Part shown: piece by piece, positions 46,501 through 58,680 of the stretch | How positions within the stretch are numbered: position 1 is the first letter of the stretch | How the letters are laid out: every line of letters begins with the position of its first letter | NCBI GenBank assembly: GCA_017506865.1 | Contig: JAFCMP010000039.1 | Span: 248,001-312,000, forward strand | Source: Tribonema minus | Lineage: Eukaryota > Sar > Xanthophyceae > Tribonematales > Tribonemataceae | Direction: 5' to 3' | DNA: 64,000 bases | Program-made: the position numbers and the translations under genes | Notes under the pieces: generated by a model | The model's database searches: none | What the model was told of the DNA's origin: nothing | Seen by the model: only the letters and a program-made list of their open reading frames with translations

Positions 46501-49500
46501 TCACCCGAACCCGTGCTCCTCAGCAACGCTGCCGCTGCCTCGCGCCGGTCTGCTGATAGGCACTGCGCTGTCTCCCGCAAACCCGTGTTCGTCCGCGCTG
46601 CCGCCACTGCCTCTTGCCGGTTCGCCGACGCGCACCGCTGATGCCTCTCGCGCAGACCCGTGCTTCCCCGCAGCGCCGCCGCCGCCGCCGCTGCTGCCGA
46701 TGGGCACAGGGCTCGCTCCCTCGGCGCCGTGCTCCTGCGCAGCGTCACCGCGTGCCGCGTCGCCGCCCTGCGGCACTGCGCTCCCCTCCGCAAACGCGTG
46801 CCCCTGCTGCGCGTCGCCGTGCGCCGGCGCGCCCCGCGCCGCCGCCTGCCGCTGCTGCTGCTGCGGCGCCGCGTCAAACCCGTGCTCCGCAGCTGCTGCT
46901 GCTGCGCCTCGGCCCGCGCCGGCGCTGCCGCCGCCGCTGCCGCTGCCGCCGCCGGTAGAACTCGCTGCATAGCCCCCCGTCTGCCTCTTCACCTCCCGCC
47001 AACGGCTCCCGTACACGGTGAACAGATTGGCTTGCGATCGCTGCTCCGGGAACACGTGGAACAGCCGCTCGCACTCGTCCACCGGCGCCGGCGGCTGGCT
47101 GCCCGCTGCGCCGCCGCCGCCGGGAGCGCGCGGCTTTTTCGGAGCGCGCATCGCCTTGACCTTCCGCTCGCCGACGGCCTGGCTGCACTGCTCCTGCATG
47201 ATCTGGAGGTGGCGCGCTGTGACCGCCTGCGGTCGCGACGCGAGTGGCAGGGGTGGGTGGGGGTATGTGGGTATGCATAGGGTGCGGAGCACTGACGTGG
47301 CCGCGTGAATTGCGGCCCTCGCTGCGGGCGCCGCGCATGCTTCCTCTGCTGCGTTCTGTGCGGCGACTGCGGAGTCGAGCGATGCGAGCGCCAAGCGCTC
47401 CGCGCGCTGCAGGGGCATGTGGGCTGACGGACAGGTACGGCGCACGCCCTGTAAACGCGCCTGCATGTGATTTGGACCGTAATTAAACCAGAAAGAGGAC
47501 ACTACAGTAGGCGTGGGCTGAAGGGAAGTGCTTGCCACTGCAGGTGGAAGCGCGGAGCTGTCCGCAATGCTCACTCTGAGGCGTACAGGTGATGGACGCG
47601 TGCGGCCGCAACGGCGCGTCATCGGCAAGCCATGGTCATCAGTGCACGCTAGATGCTTGCCCCACAACTCAGAAGCCATGCCAGCACAGTGAGTGCCCTT
47701 GTGTGCCTTTGAGGCAAACAAAGCCACCACTGGCTACAACACTACCGCGCACACACACAGCACGGCCACTGCCTGGCCCACCACGCACAGACACCTGCTA
47801 CGTTCCAGCAGCACTTCACGATGCACGCGTGCACGCTCCCGACGCTGCAGACTTGAAAGTGATGATAGCCGCATTGATAGGGCCAGCAGGCGCGCCGGCA
47901 CGCGCGTTCATGAGTCTGGCGCGCGCACTTGAACATGAAGTGTGTCTCACCTGCTCGACCTGGTATATCTGCGTCCTGTGCTTGTGCTGGTGAAGAAAGT
48001 CTGTCTTCACAAAGTACGGTAAACCCTGCGGCGCACGGTGCACGCAAACAGGGGGGGACGCATGTGAGCTGTCGCGCCAGAACGCATTCACATCCTCGTG
48101 CGCGCGAGCATCATGACTGGCAGCGCCTTGGTGAGGACCCGAGGCGAGCGGTTTCGAGGCGAGCGGTTCCGGAGAGAGCGGACGCAGCGCGTAGACCTGG
48201 GATGGAGGCATGGCTGAAGCCGCTGCCATGAGGAACAGCAGCTCCTGCCAGCCGCTGCCGCCACGGACCACAACTGCTTTTTTTGCGATGATGTAGTTTG
48301 CCCGCACGACGCGCCTGGCAGTCACGTACTCACGGGAGCGCCCGGTTGCCCCCGACTGTGGATGCGAGGGCGTAATAGGGGTGCGCTGCACGTCAAGTGA
48401 CAAATGCGGGCTGCAAGGCATGCGCACACGAAGCGCGCGGTGCGTCACTTCAATGTGCGCTGGCACTTGCAGTTGACGCACCGCTGTGCGGTGGAGTCAC
48501 AATGGGGACCGCGGGGGCTGGCGATGCACCCATCATCATTGCGACGGTTATCATCCGTCAACATTGCAGCGGCACAATGCTGCCGCTGCTATGTGCTGGG
48601 GGTATCGCTTATCGTCTTGACCTCGTTGAGCGACTTCAATTATTCGTGTCGATTTGAGGGTTTCAACAATTTTGAAGTTCCCTGATGCAGCAAGTTCAAC
48701 TGCAACCGTCAGATGAGACGCTGCAGCTGCTTGCTCTAGATGGTAGCCTAAGCCGTGCTAAAGTAGTAGCGGGCGAAGCCACAAGCGACCTGCGGTCTCG
48801 AAGACGTATCATGGCCGGTGCAGTGCAGCAGCAAGCTATGCCTGAATGGCATCCTGACAGGCCATATAGCTACTGAGGGCGGCTCAGAGCGCACCTACCT
48901 GACCTGCAATGATTGTGAACGTGGTGTGTGGCAATGCTAGAATGCCCAGGCAGCAACCTCCTAGGGGCATGTTGTCAGTGAATGCACCCCGAATACCACA
49001 CACATACATAACGTCCAAGCCACAGCGCGCTTTGCAGCGGTGGTAATCTACACTTGGGTAGTCGCGGCGCGCTGCCTGAAACAGTGCAAACTACGATGGG
49101 CCGCACTTCTGAATGTCAGACAGCGCGTGCGGCCTGGACGGGCGCTATGGCGCGCAGGTTAGTGCAGCACAGGCGCCTGATGAGGCAATGGCAAGAGCGC
49201 AACGCAGCGCAGCAATTGCCACGTGAGCATGGTATCGCTCACCAACGCGCTGCAACACATGCTGTGAGTGATGCAAGGCAGCTGGGAACAGGGCTGCGCC
49301 ATCAGACAGCGCAGGACTTGCGCTTGCTGTGACTTATGCAAGCAGACGACAAGACCACCATAAGGCAGCAGCTGCTATGCCGATTCACTCAACAGGGAGC
49401 GGCGAGGGCTACACGGACAAGGTGGCGCGTTCGAGTGCACTCTGCAGCAGCACGCTGACCATGACAACAGAGCCCCCAGAATAGAGACCGTTGCGCGCTC

Positions 49501-50462
49501 ACCTGCTTCACATTCTGCGCCTGGCTCCGCGTGTACCGCGGCTGCGAGTACACCGGCGTCTTCTCCAAGCGGTACACCGCCTCCCCCGACCCCCCAAAGT
49601 TCATCAGGCTGAACACCATCATGAGCAGCATGGGCAGCATCTGCACGAGGCCCCACCACGACCGCTCGCCGCCGCCGTCGCGCGCCGCGCGCGCCGCCGG
49701 GTGCGGCCGCGCGTACATGGGGTGGTTGTGGTAGCCGCCGTGGTACGTACGGAATCCCCCCGCACGCATCCCGCCGCCCGCCATCTGCCCAAAGAACATG
49801 TTGAAGATGTCCTCCGGGGACACCTCCGCGCCGCGGCCGTTGGCCCATCCGCCGTGCATGCCGCCGCCGCCGCCGTTCAGCCCGTTGGCGGGCTCGTCGT
49901 CGCCGTAGCGGTCGTACGCCGCCCGCTTGTCGGGGTCGCTGAGAACTGCGAACGCATGGCCGATCGCCTTGAATGCCTCCGGCGCGTGAGGCGCGCCGTT
50001 CTTGTCCGGATGGAACTTGAGGGCCAGCTTTCGGTATGATCGCTTGATGTCATCGTCGGTGGCGGTTTTCTCGATACATAGCACTTCATAATGCCCTCCG
50101 TGATGCTTCCTTTTCAGCACGTCCTCGCAGGCCGTCACCTGAGCGTCTGTATAGGGTCGCCCAGACCCTCTCCGTTCTTGACTTGTGCTGGTGCTGGTGG
50201 CGCTGGGCTGTTGCGCGGCGGGAGGCGGAGAGCTCGCCGACGCTCGCCTAGGCTCATCTTGAGTGCTGCCATTGGCCTTCGCCTCTGCTTTCTCTTTGTT
50301 CTCCGCTGCTCTTGCCCGCAGCCCTTCTGCTCCAGGTAATCGAAAGAGTCTGAGCGACTTGTCGAAGAACTTGATGGCCTTGTCGTAGTCGTGAATCCTC
50401 AAGGCCTTCTTGCCAATCTCTAGACACTTTTCTGCCTCATCTCTATTGGCAATGTCCGCCAT
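46501..50462 (-). CDS. DNAJB12/B14-like membrane J-domain protein
   Basis: Probable ER-membrane co-chaperone that recruits Hsp70. Three exons: 50462-49503, 48025-47951, 47226-46501 (TGA), about 586 residues. Order: N-terminal helical TPR-like segment typical of this family ([20 protein letters not shown]), Ser/Pro linker, J-domain at about 122-187 with HPD ([12 protein letters not shown]), Gly-rich region, one membrane segment at about 266-288 ([18 protein letters not shown]), then a DUF1977-type end ([11 protein letters not shown], joined to [17 protein letters not shown] and [13 protein letters not shown]), as in human DNAJB14. The phase-0 joins reunite the DUF1977 block across a 1.5-kb intron. 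An unusual C-terminal extension of about 170 residues is built of degenerate repeats around EHGF and SAVP. Divergent from CWC22. Confidence 0.88.
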
Positions 50463-50774
50463 CACGCCTGTGAGGCCTGAAGCAAACAGGCCTCAGACCG
50501 GGCGTGCCAGCAGGGCACCACCAGTGCCCTCCGACAGCCCTAAGTCGACGGTGGCAGGGGCTGTGTGCCAACACAGTGCTACACGACCCGATACCGACCT
50601 CGCTACACCCTCCTCTCGCTGCCACGCGCCACCTGTAGTTAGTCTAATAATTAACGCAACTCTTCACACATCGCAACGTCGCAACGCTCAGCTGATGGCA
50701 TTTTTTTCACAGAGCGTGAAGCCAGGACTTTCTGAGGCCCGGTGACTCGAAGCAACAGCAGCGAGGCCGTTGTT
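50463..50774. promoter_or_regulatory. divergent promoter region, J-protein / CWC22
   Basis: The two start codons are 312 bp apart with no gene between, so both promoters should share this stretch. It holds an AT-rich patch (gtctaataattaacgc, about 50643-50658). No classical TATA box was assigned. Confidence 0.5.
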
Positions 50775-53700
50775 ATGGGGGAGCAGGGCAGCAGGCGAAA
50801 GCGGGGGCGGAGCCGGAGCCAATCGCAGGGCAGCAGGGCAGGCGACAGCGACACCCGCAGCAGCAGAGGCTCTCGAGACAGGCGACGCAAGGAGAAGGAG
50901 AGCAGCAGCCACAGGAAGGAGAGGCGACATAGCTCGAGGTCTCGCTCCCGGGACAGGAAGCGGTCATCTCGGGGGAGGGACCGATCCAAAGATAGGCAGG
51001 ACGATGGGCGCAAGCATAGGAATGGGGGGTTGAAGGAGGAGAATGGCGCTCAAGGCACAGCTTCGGAGGCGGAGCCAGCCGCCAAGCCCAACATTATGAC
51101 GGGCCAGGCTGAGGCTATGACGGGGCGGCTGGGGGGAGTGTACATACCGCCGTTTAAGCTGGCCCAGATGAGGAAAAATGTCGATGCCCTGGACAAATCC
51201 TCGAGGGAGTATCAGAGGACGGCCTGGGAGGCGCTGCGCAAGTCCATCAACGGTCTGATCAACAAGGTCAATGCCGCCAACGTCAAGAACATCATTCCGG
51301 AGCTGTTTGAACTCAACCTGGTGCGTGGCAGAGGCCTGTTCGCACGAGCCATCATGAAGTCGCAGCTGGCCTCCCCTGGGTTCACCCCCGTATTTGCAGC
51401 AGTGGTGGCGGTGGTGAACACGAAGCTGCCAGAGAATGGGGAGCTCATTCTCAAGCGCGTGATTGTGGCCTTCAGGCGTGCTTTCAAACGGCGGGATAAG
51501 GTGGGTTTTTGGTGCTCTCGGTGTGGGGATGTGTGCTGCTCCTGAGCTGATGCCATGCCGCGCGTTTTGACACACTCTTTTGCTCCATGTTTCTTGATGG
51601 CTTTGCGTATGAACCGGACTTAGACTCTTAATCACAGCTGGCAGTTCGTGTTGATGTAGTTGGCGCCAGGTCGCTTTGGTCCAGTGGGCAGCTTATTGTT
51701 TGTGGTTGGCTGCTACAACCAGCAGATGTCACAACCTCGATTCTGCAGCTCTGCTGAGGCTGCTGTGAACCAGAGTGCTATTATTTCATGGAGCTTCACG
51801 TGTCGTCTAATGCAGCGTTCTTGCACATGTAAGGCGGAAAAAGCTCATTTTGCCAGCGCTTGGCTGTAACCATGTAGAAAGTCATTGCAACTTGAATATG
51901 CGCCACCGAGGCCAGTCTTTTGCGCCTTGAAATGAACCTTTTCTCACGGGCACGGTCGTCTGCCACAACGCTCATCATTTGCTCCCCCCTCCCCGCCTCC
52001 CAACACTTCTCTCAGATCGTGGCGACGGCGCTGGCGAAGTTCATCGCGCACCTCGTGAACCAGCAGGTCGCACACGAGCTGCTCGCGCTGCAGCTGCTCA
52101 CGGTGCTGCTGGAGAACCCGACGGACGACTCGGTGGAGATTGCGGTCGGGTTCACGCGCGAGATCGGCCAGCTGCTCATGGAGGTCTCGCCGCAGGGCCT
52201 GCACGCGGTCTTTGAGCGCTTCCGCGGCATCCTGCAGGAGGGCGTCATCGACAAGCGCGTGCAGGTGGGTTTGCACACACGCGTGGCACGGTGCGCTGCG
52301 TCTCGCCGCCGCATGCGGCGGCGCAGCGCTGCAGTGAGCGCCAATGCTGTCAGTACTGGGCGCCTTTCGACCGCGTCCGCGCTGCTGGACGCCTGCTGTC
52401 GCGTCGAAATGCGCAAGCGGCAGTATTGGCGTCTGTGCGCTATGCGCACGCCGTGCGCGCATTTCACCGGCGCTTTGCATGGCCTTCGCTGATGTGCCCA
52501 CCGTGACGCGCCCCCTCCCCCTGTCCCCCTGCTGTCGCTCCGCAGTACACTGTGGAGGGGCTCTTTGCGACGCGCAAGGGCGGCTTTGCGGACTTCCCGG
52601 CCGTGCCCAAGGAGCTCGACCTTGTGGAGCGGGAGGACCAGATCACGTTCGAGCTGGGGCTGGACGACGAGCTCACCAAGGACGAGGTGCGTGCCACACT
52701 TGAAGTTGACGCTCTCTAGGTGAACTTCAAAGCACCCCGTCACTCGCTACCCGTACTTCGCAGTGGATGTAGTCCTGCTCTTGAGCACTGTACAGTGCGG
52801 ATCGGGACGGCAGTGTTGTGTTGTCCAGCTTGCTGCTCTGAGTCTGGTGCAGGCAGCGACGCTGCTGCACTTTGTGCTTGATCAGCGCACTTTTGTGCGC
52901 TGAGACACTCGACAAAGTTGAAGTTCACCTGATGTACTGAGGTAAACTACTGCTGGCAGTCTCGCAGTGCTGTATGCTGCCACGGCTTTCGGCCTCCTCA
53001 TGTGTGCGAAGCATAACCAAGCTCATGCACTTCTATGCCATCATTGCACCATCAAGCACTGGAACCATGCAATGAAACATCACCTTTAGTTAGCCGTCAC
53101 ATCTGCGACGCTCATACCTCTGTTGGGCAATTGGGTTCGTGTGCACCTAACAGAAACATCAGATTCATGATTGTTGGTGCCTGGTTGTTGTGCCAAGTAA
53201 GGTGGCTGGACGGCAAGATTACGACCTGTCTTTGCTTTTTGGCATTCACACTATCGTAGACCTGTCATGATGCCTAGCAGCGCTTGCCTGCAGCACCAGC
53301 GGGCGCTGTACAGGCACAGCACACTCACGCGTGCACAGGCGCAGTACACCTGCCCGCGTCCTCGTACTCGCAGCGCGTGACACGGCGCTCCCTCGCGCTC
53401 ACGCTCACGCGCGCGCGCAGGTCCTGGACGTGTTCCGCATGGACGACAAGTACGAGGAGAACGAGGCCATGTGGGCCGCGATACGCGCGGAGATTCTCGG
53501 CGAGAACGATGAGGAGGACGAGAGCGACGAGGAAGGGGGGGGGGGCGCAGAGGGGGAGGAGGAGGAGGAGGACGAAGAGGGGGAGGGGGGGGGCGCGGAG
53601 GCGGCGGGGGGGGGCGGGGGCGGGGGGGGGAAGGTGGTCATCCACGACCTGACGGAGCAGGACCTGGTGAACCTGCGGCGGACGATCTACCTGACGATTA

Positions 53701-56700
53701 TGAGCAGCGTGGGGTACGAGGAGGCGTGCCACAAGCTCGCCAAGCTGGACATACAGCAGGGCTACGAAGTGAGCGTTGAAGTTGAAGTTTGATTGGGTGC
53801 TGAGCTGAAGTAGTGCAGCGTGCGGCACATATGCTGGGCAAGTGAAGCTGCTGAGCCACTGCATTGTTGTGTGCGTGGTGGTTCGTGATCTGTGGCTACC
53901 TAATGCAGCGTGATTGCATTCAATTTTATGTGGTGTTGTGTGCACAGCGGTGTTGAAGTATGTGGGGGCGAGGGGCGGGTGTCACATCTCCTGTTGACAA
54001 GCAATAGGCAGCTATATACTTGGAGTCAGTGCTGGCACCGCAGGTTATGATTGCATCTTCTCAAGTTTAACAGGACGCAGTTTGATGATCACAAGTCGTT
54101 GCCGAACTGAAGTGCTTGTTCGAGGGTGTGGACGCATGGTGCTCCCAACCTACCCTCAAGCTTCTGCACCATACAAATGCATACCTGAGGAAGGATGTAT
54201 ATGGTGGTGACGGCCTTGTCGCTGTTCCAGCGTGATGAGTACATCATTTGATGAGATGAGAGCATTAGGCAGTTCAGAAATGTTGCGATCAGCGACTGCT
54301 ATGCTGCAGCCTCGTCCTTCCCTGGGTTTTTGTGACTACATCCCCTGGCTATCACCTTTGTGCTGAGGCGTGCTGCGCTCTGCGAAGCGGACCCTCCCTC
54401 TGATGACGCATAAGATCCTGTGCTAGCCCTTCACGTTCCACACTGCTCCCCTCGTGCGCCCCGCAGAGCGAGCTGTGCAACATGCTCACGGAGTGCTGCA
54501 GTCAGGAGAGGTCTTACCTGAGCTACTACGGTCTCATTGCTCAGCGCTTCTGCATGCTGCACCGGCGCTGGCAGGAGGCATTCGAAGGTGCGCCCCGCAG
54601 CCGCCTCAGCCCCAAGGGCTAGCGCTGCTTGTCGTCGTGCACAGTATGCAGATGAGCTACTCGCAACCTCGTCACCCTGCGACGCGCTTCTGCATGCCAC
54701 GACGGCGCTTACGCTGACACGCGGCGTTGGAGGCTCATGTTACTGGGTGCGTGTGCGAAGCGATGCTGTTGCGTCCTGATGTGTACCGGCACGTAGGTTA
54801 GGAAGTACTTCAACAAGTACGTTAGGATCCTGTCTGACAGTGTGCGTGCACAGCAGCTGTGCGCATGCACTCCTGTGCTTCTACGCCAGCGCCTTAGCGC
54901 GGGCGCGTGGGCGCCATCACCTTTGCCCTGGCATGGCATGCCGAGGGAAGGTACACGGATTAAATGTATGAGAGCACTTGATTTCGACACACACACCCCC
55001 GGTGCCATCTGCGTTCGTGTGGGGGACATATTCGGTAACCACTCTCATGTCTGTGCTTCGGACAGCATTGTGCAGCGGTGCGTGGTGTCACTGACCATGG
55101 CTGTGCGCGCTGACGATAGTCATATTCGGTAACCACTCTCATGTCTGTGCTTTGGACAGCATTGTGCAGCGGTGCGTGGTGTCACTGACCATGGCTGTGC
55201 GCGCTGACGATAGTCATGCAGTCTGGAGCTTAGTATCTGCAATGAAATAGGCTTTTGAGCGGCGCCAGCACTGACGCACGGCTCGCGTGCCCCCCCCCCC
55301 CCCCCCTCTCTTTGCGGCGCTCCGTCTCTTCGTGCGCAGACGCTTTCGGCCAGAACTACGCGACCATCCACCGCCTCGAGACGAACAAGCTGCGCAACGT
55401 CGCCAAGCTGTTCTCGCACCTGCTGTACACGGACGCGCTGCCGTGGACGTGCCTGGAGGCGATCCGCCTCAACGAGGACGAGACGACGTCGAGCTCGCGC
55501 ATCTTCATCAAGATCCTGTGCCAGGAGCTCAGCGAGAACATGGGCCTCGCGACGCTGCGCCAGCGCTTCGCGGACCCGTACATGGCGGACACGTTCGGGT
55601 GCGTGCAGTACCCTTTGTACGCATGTGTATGCGTGCGTGCCTGTGCAGACGGCAAAACGCAAGAAACTGCGTACATGGTGGACATGTTCGGGTACGCGTA
55701 CCCTTCGTGCGCACGTGGTGTTTCCTCCCCAAACCTTCACCCTTATGTATACATGCATACCATGCATGGCACACTACATAATGTTGGGGTAGGCGCTATG
55801 TTGGTGTCAGAAAGGACGCATGCACGTGGCATACACGTTGGTGCACATGTACGTGGTCTGCTTGCACCCGCAAGGGCGGGAAGGCAGTGGAGAGTACCGC
55901 ATAGTCGCGGCGCATGCGCGGCGCGCCGTCACTGGGCTTGTGATGAATGAACCGATACTTTTGGGGCTACCACCTTTGTCCGCTACATGGACGGGTATGT
56001 ATTGTTCACGTGTATATACGTACCTGCACGTGGCGGATACACAGTCAGCAGGGGTGCGGCAGGTCGGCATGACGACACTGCTGCAGCGCGCCGCAGAATG
56101 GCATGTGCCAGTTCTGTGTCTGTGTCATCTGCTTGCAGGTCCAGCACGCACGGTACTGTACCCGCTGTTGCGCACAATCTGGCGCGTCATTGCCTGCTGC
56201 ATATGTGCGGATGCGCTGTGGTGCCAAGTAGCACCTCAACTGATGCATAGTGTAGTGGCATCCAGTCATGTATGCGGCTCGAGTCACGTGGTGCGTGCCG
56301 CCGCGATCGGTGGTCACCGCGGCACGCCGCGCCAGCGCTGCGGGCGCCATCCCCCGTCCTCCTGCTGCTGATGTCGGCGCGACCATGGGCCTGTGTGCTG
56401 CGGTGCGGATTCGCCCGTTGCGTGCGCACGCAATGTTTGTGCAATATACAGTGGATGCATTGTCGCTGCTTAGATGGCGCGCGGAGCACTGCGCCGCTGC
56501 ACTCGTCCGCCACGTACTTGCTTGCTGCACCACGCGCTGACCGCGTCGCCCCCCCCCCCCCCCCCCCCCTCTTCTGCTGCGCGCAGCGGCATGTTCCCCA
56601 AGGACAACCCGCGCAACACGCGCTTCGCCATCAACTTCTTCACCAGCATCGGCCTCGGCGGCCTCACCGACGACCTGCGCGCGCACCTCAAGAACGCGCC

Positions 56701-56938
56701 CAAGCAGATCATGGCGGCGGCCGCGGCGGCGCAGGCGCAGGAGGAGGCGGCCGGCAGCGAGAGCGACAGCAGCAGCAGCAGCAGCAGCTCGAGCAGCAGC
56801 AGCAGTGGCAGCAGCAGCAGCGGCAGCAGCAGCAGCAGCAGCGGCAGCAGCGGCAGCAGCAGTAGCAGCGAGAGCAGCAGTAGCGAGAGCGAGGACGAGG
56901 ACGTGCGCAAGAAGACGCGCTCGCGCCGGAAGAAGTGA
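50775..56938 (+). CDS. CWC22: pre-mRNA-splicing factor CWC22
   Basis: Spliceosome component that loads eIF4A3 of the exon-junction complex. Seven exons: 50775-51500, 52016-52264, 52546-52686, 53421-53768, 54467-54587, 55340-55598, 56587-56938 (TGA), 731 residues. It opens with an Arg/Ser-rich stretch ([18 protein letters not shown]). The MIF4G domain (about 118-330) starts [15 protein letters not shown] and includes [20 protein letters not shown] and [20 protein letters not shown]. An acidic Gly/Glu linker (exon 4) precedes the MA3 domain (about 450-565: [20 protein letters not shown]). Then come [31 protein letters not shown] and [20 protein letters not shown]. It ends in a Ser-rich tail and KKTRSRRKK. 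The open frame upstream of ATG 50775 has no other ATG. Introns 5 and 6 contain tandem duplications. Confidence 0.95.
55029..55216 (+). repeat. 94-bp tandem duplication in CWC22 intron 5
   Basis: Two adjacent copies, nearly identical (cttcggac against ctttggac), begin at attcggtaaccactctcatg (55029 and 55123) and end in gctgacgatagtcat. They lie about 120 bp upstream of the acceptor for exon 55340. The high identity points to a recent event. Confidence 0.95.
55578..55715 (+). repeat. copy of CWC22 exon-6 3' end and donor in intron 6
   Basis: Exon 6 ends at 55598 with codons for YMADTFG and gtgcgtgcag. About 94 bp later the intron repeats tacatggtggacatgttcgg followed by gtacgcgtacccttc (YMVDMFG plus a usable gtacgc donor). 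The downstream intron text (tacccttygt-gcgcatgtg type) is repeated too. The unit spans exon end plus donor plus intron start. Confidence 0.85.
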
Positions 56939-57642
56939 GCTGTGTATGTAGCGCGCTCCCGGCAATGACGATACACACACGTATAATCTTCAAGTACGTA
57001 TCCACTGTCTGGATGAATGCGCACGTGTACGTGCGCAGTCTGATGTTTGCGCTGCGAAGGCTGCATGCCACTTGTTTGAAAAGCTGTGCACTGCACCTTT
57101 TGTTTGCTTGCCATGATTGAATGTTGCATGGCGTCTTGCACAGCACGCGGGCGCGCGCCCGACTTTGTGAGGTGGCACTGCATGCTCTTCCTGCGACCAT
57201 GCTATAGCAAGCATACTAAACAACATTCAGGAGTATGACGAGGGCTTGCACGCAAGAGCAGAGTAACATGATGACATGGATCCAACGCCAAGCACATCTC
57301 CACATAATGCCAGGATGGACCGCAACTCTGGCCTCCGCAAGCTCAGCGAGGAATGACTGCATATGATTGGTGTTGTGTGCCATCCAGTGGACAGAACAAG
57401 TGCCGGTGGGCAATGGAGCAATGTGCATCTTGCCAGAAGATGGTGGTATTTACAAGTGAGCATCTACATCACATGCCGCGACAGCCGCTGGACGCACGTC
57501 CTGCGAGGACCGATTGCGCTGCCATCCATGCCCACGACCCTTCTCAAACTGGCTCTCAGAGCAGACTCTGGCGAAGCGTACACTCCCTTTCCCCTCCCAA
57601 CCCTCCCCCCCCCCCCCCCCTCCGCCCCAGCATCGGTCGCTC
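56939..57642. other. intergenic region between convergent genes
   Basis: Holds the 3' UTRs of CWC22 (+) and the 57643-58680 gene (-). No coding region is supported. A C-run lies at 57604-57620, next to the latter's stop codon. Confidence 0.5.
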
Positions 57643-58680
57643 TCACAGCGCCACGAATGCGGCGAACCGCAGGCAGTCCGGCACGTGGTCCGAGGGCTTC
57701 GTCGGCACACCCGCCGGCCGAAACGCGCGCGCCGCCATGTCCTGCGGCACGCTGCGGCCCCTGCGCCCCCCCGGCGCCGCCCTGTTCACAGCGCTCTGCA
57801 GGTACTCTGCGCACTCGCTGTCGATGGGCGACGCCGCCACCGCTGCCGCCTGCGGCGTCGTCGCAGCGGCGGCGGCGCCGCCGGCCGCGTGCGGGGTGGA
57901 TCCGCGGCGCGGCGTGGGCGGCGTCGGCAGCGACGCCGCTGCTGCCGGCGACGGCAGCGCTGGCGCCGCTGGCTTTGTCGAAGCTGCGGCAGCGCGCGTT
58001 GATGCGGCTCCCGCTGCGCCCGCCGCGCCGTCATTCGCCCCCCCCTTGTGAACGTTTTCCTTTTCCGACGGCCCCGCTCCTGCCGTTCTGGCAGCCGCAG
58101 GCGGCGGCGGCGGCGGAGGCGGCGCCTGCGCCAGGGGCCTCCTGGCCAGCGCATTTTGGCTCTGAAAGTAGCCGCCGTAGAAGCAGCCGCCGACGGTGGG
58201 GTTGCGCGCGCCGACGCCGTAGCTGCAGAACGGGTGGCGCCCGCTCGCCGCGGCGACGCGCGTGTCGGGCTCCTCGCGCGACGTCGCTGCGAGCCTGCTG
58301 GTCAGCTGCACGGGGGACGCCGGCTCGTGCAGCTTGCGCGTCGCCGGCGCGGTTGGCGGCGGTGGCGGCGATCGTTTGGGGGAGCTTTGAGTGCGCGCCC
58401 GCCTCCTGCTGGAGGAGGCATGGCCGCCCGCTGCGGCTGTCGCTGGGGCTTTCTTGCTGGATGCTGGAGCGCTGGCGTCGATCTCCTGCCTCCTCGTTGG
58501 CGGTGTCGGTGGCCTTGCTGCTGCGGCTGCTGCTGCCAGTGCTGCCGGGGACGGTGCCGTCTGCTGCCATGGATACACTTCTGGCAGGGGGTTGCATGGC
58601 TCGGGCCAGCTCAGCAACAGCTTCATGGGGGGTTGAGTATGCCTGCCCAGCGGCACCGTGGCTGTGAAGTGGGCCTTCAT
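57643..58680 (-). CDS. Pro/Ala-rich protein of unknown function
   Basis: Single open frame, 345 residues, from the first in-frame ATG at 58680. Mostly disordered (poly-Ala, poly-Pro, basic Ser/Arg clusters such as ASSSRRRARTQSSPKRSPP). Two stretches look constrained: HPFCSYGVGARNPTVGGCFY followed by GGYFQSQNALARR (about 150-182), and the C-terminal third from SECAEYLQSAVN to DHVPDCLRFAAFVAL. No family was recognised. A longer overlapping frame on the same strand (58031-58855) has no upstream ATG and is probably a by-product. Head-to-head with the thioredoxin-fold gene. An upstream exon cannot be excluded. Confidence 0.55.
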   Translation of the reverse strand: MKAHFTATVPLGRHTQPPMKLLLSWPEPCNPLPEVYPWQQTAPSPAALAAAAAAARPPTPPTRRQEIDASAPASSKKAPATAAAGGHASSSRRRARTQSSPKRSPPPPPTAPATRKLHEPASPVQLTSRLAATSREEPDTRVAAASGRHPFCSYGVGARNPTVGGCFYGGYFQSQNALARRPLAQAPPPPPPPPAAARTAGAGPSEKENVHKGGANDGAAGAAGAASTRAAAASTKPAAPALPSPAAAASLPTPPTPRRGSTPHAAGGAAAAATTPQAAAVAASPIDSECAEYLQSAVNRAAPGGRRGRSVPQDMAARAFRPAGVPTKPSDHVPDCLRFAAFVAL

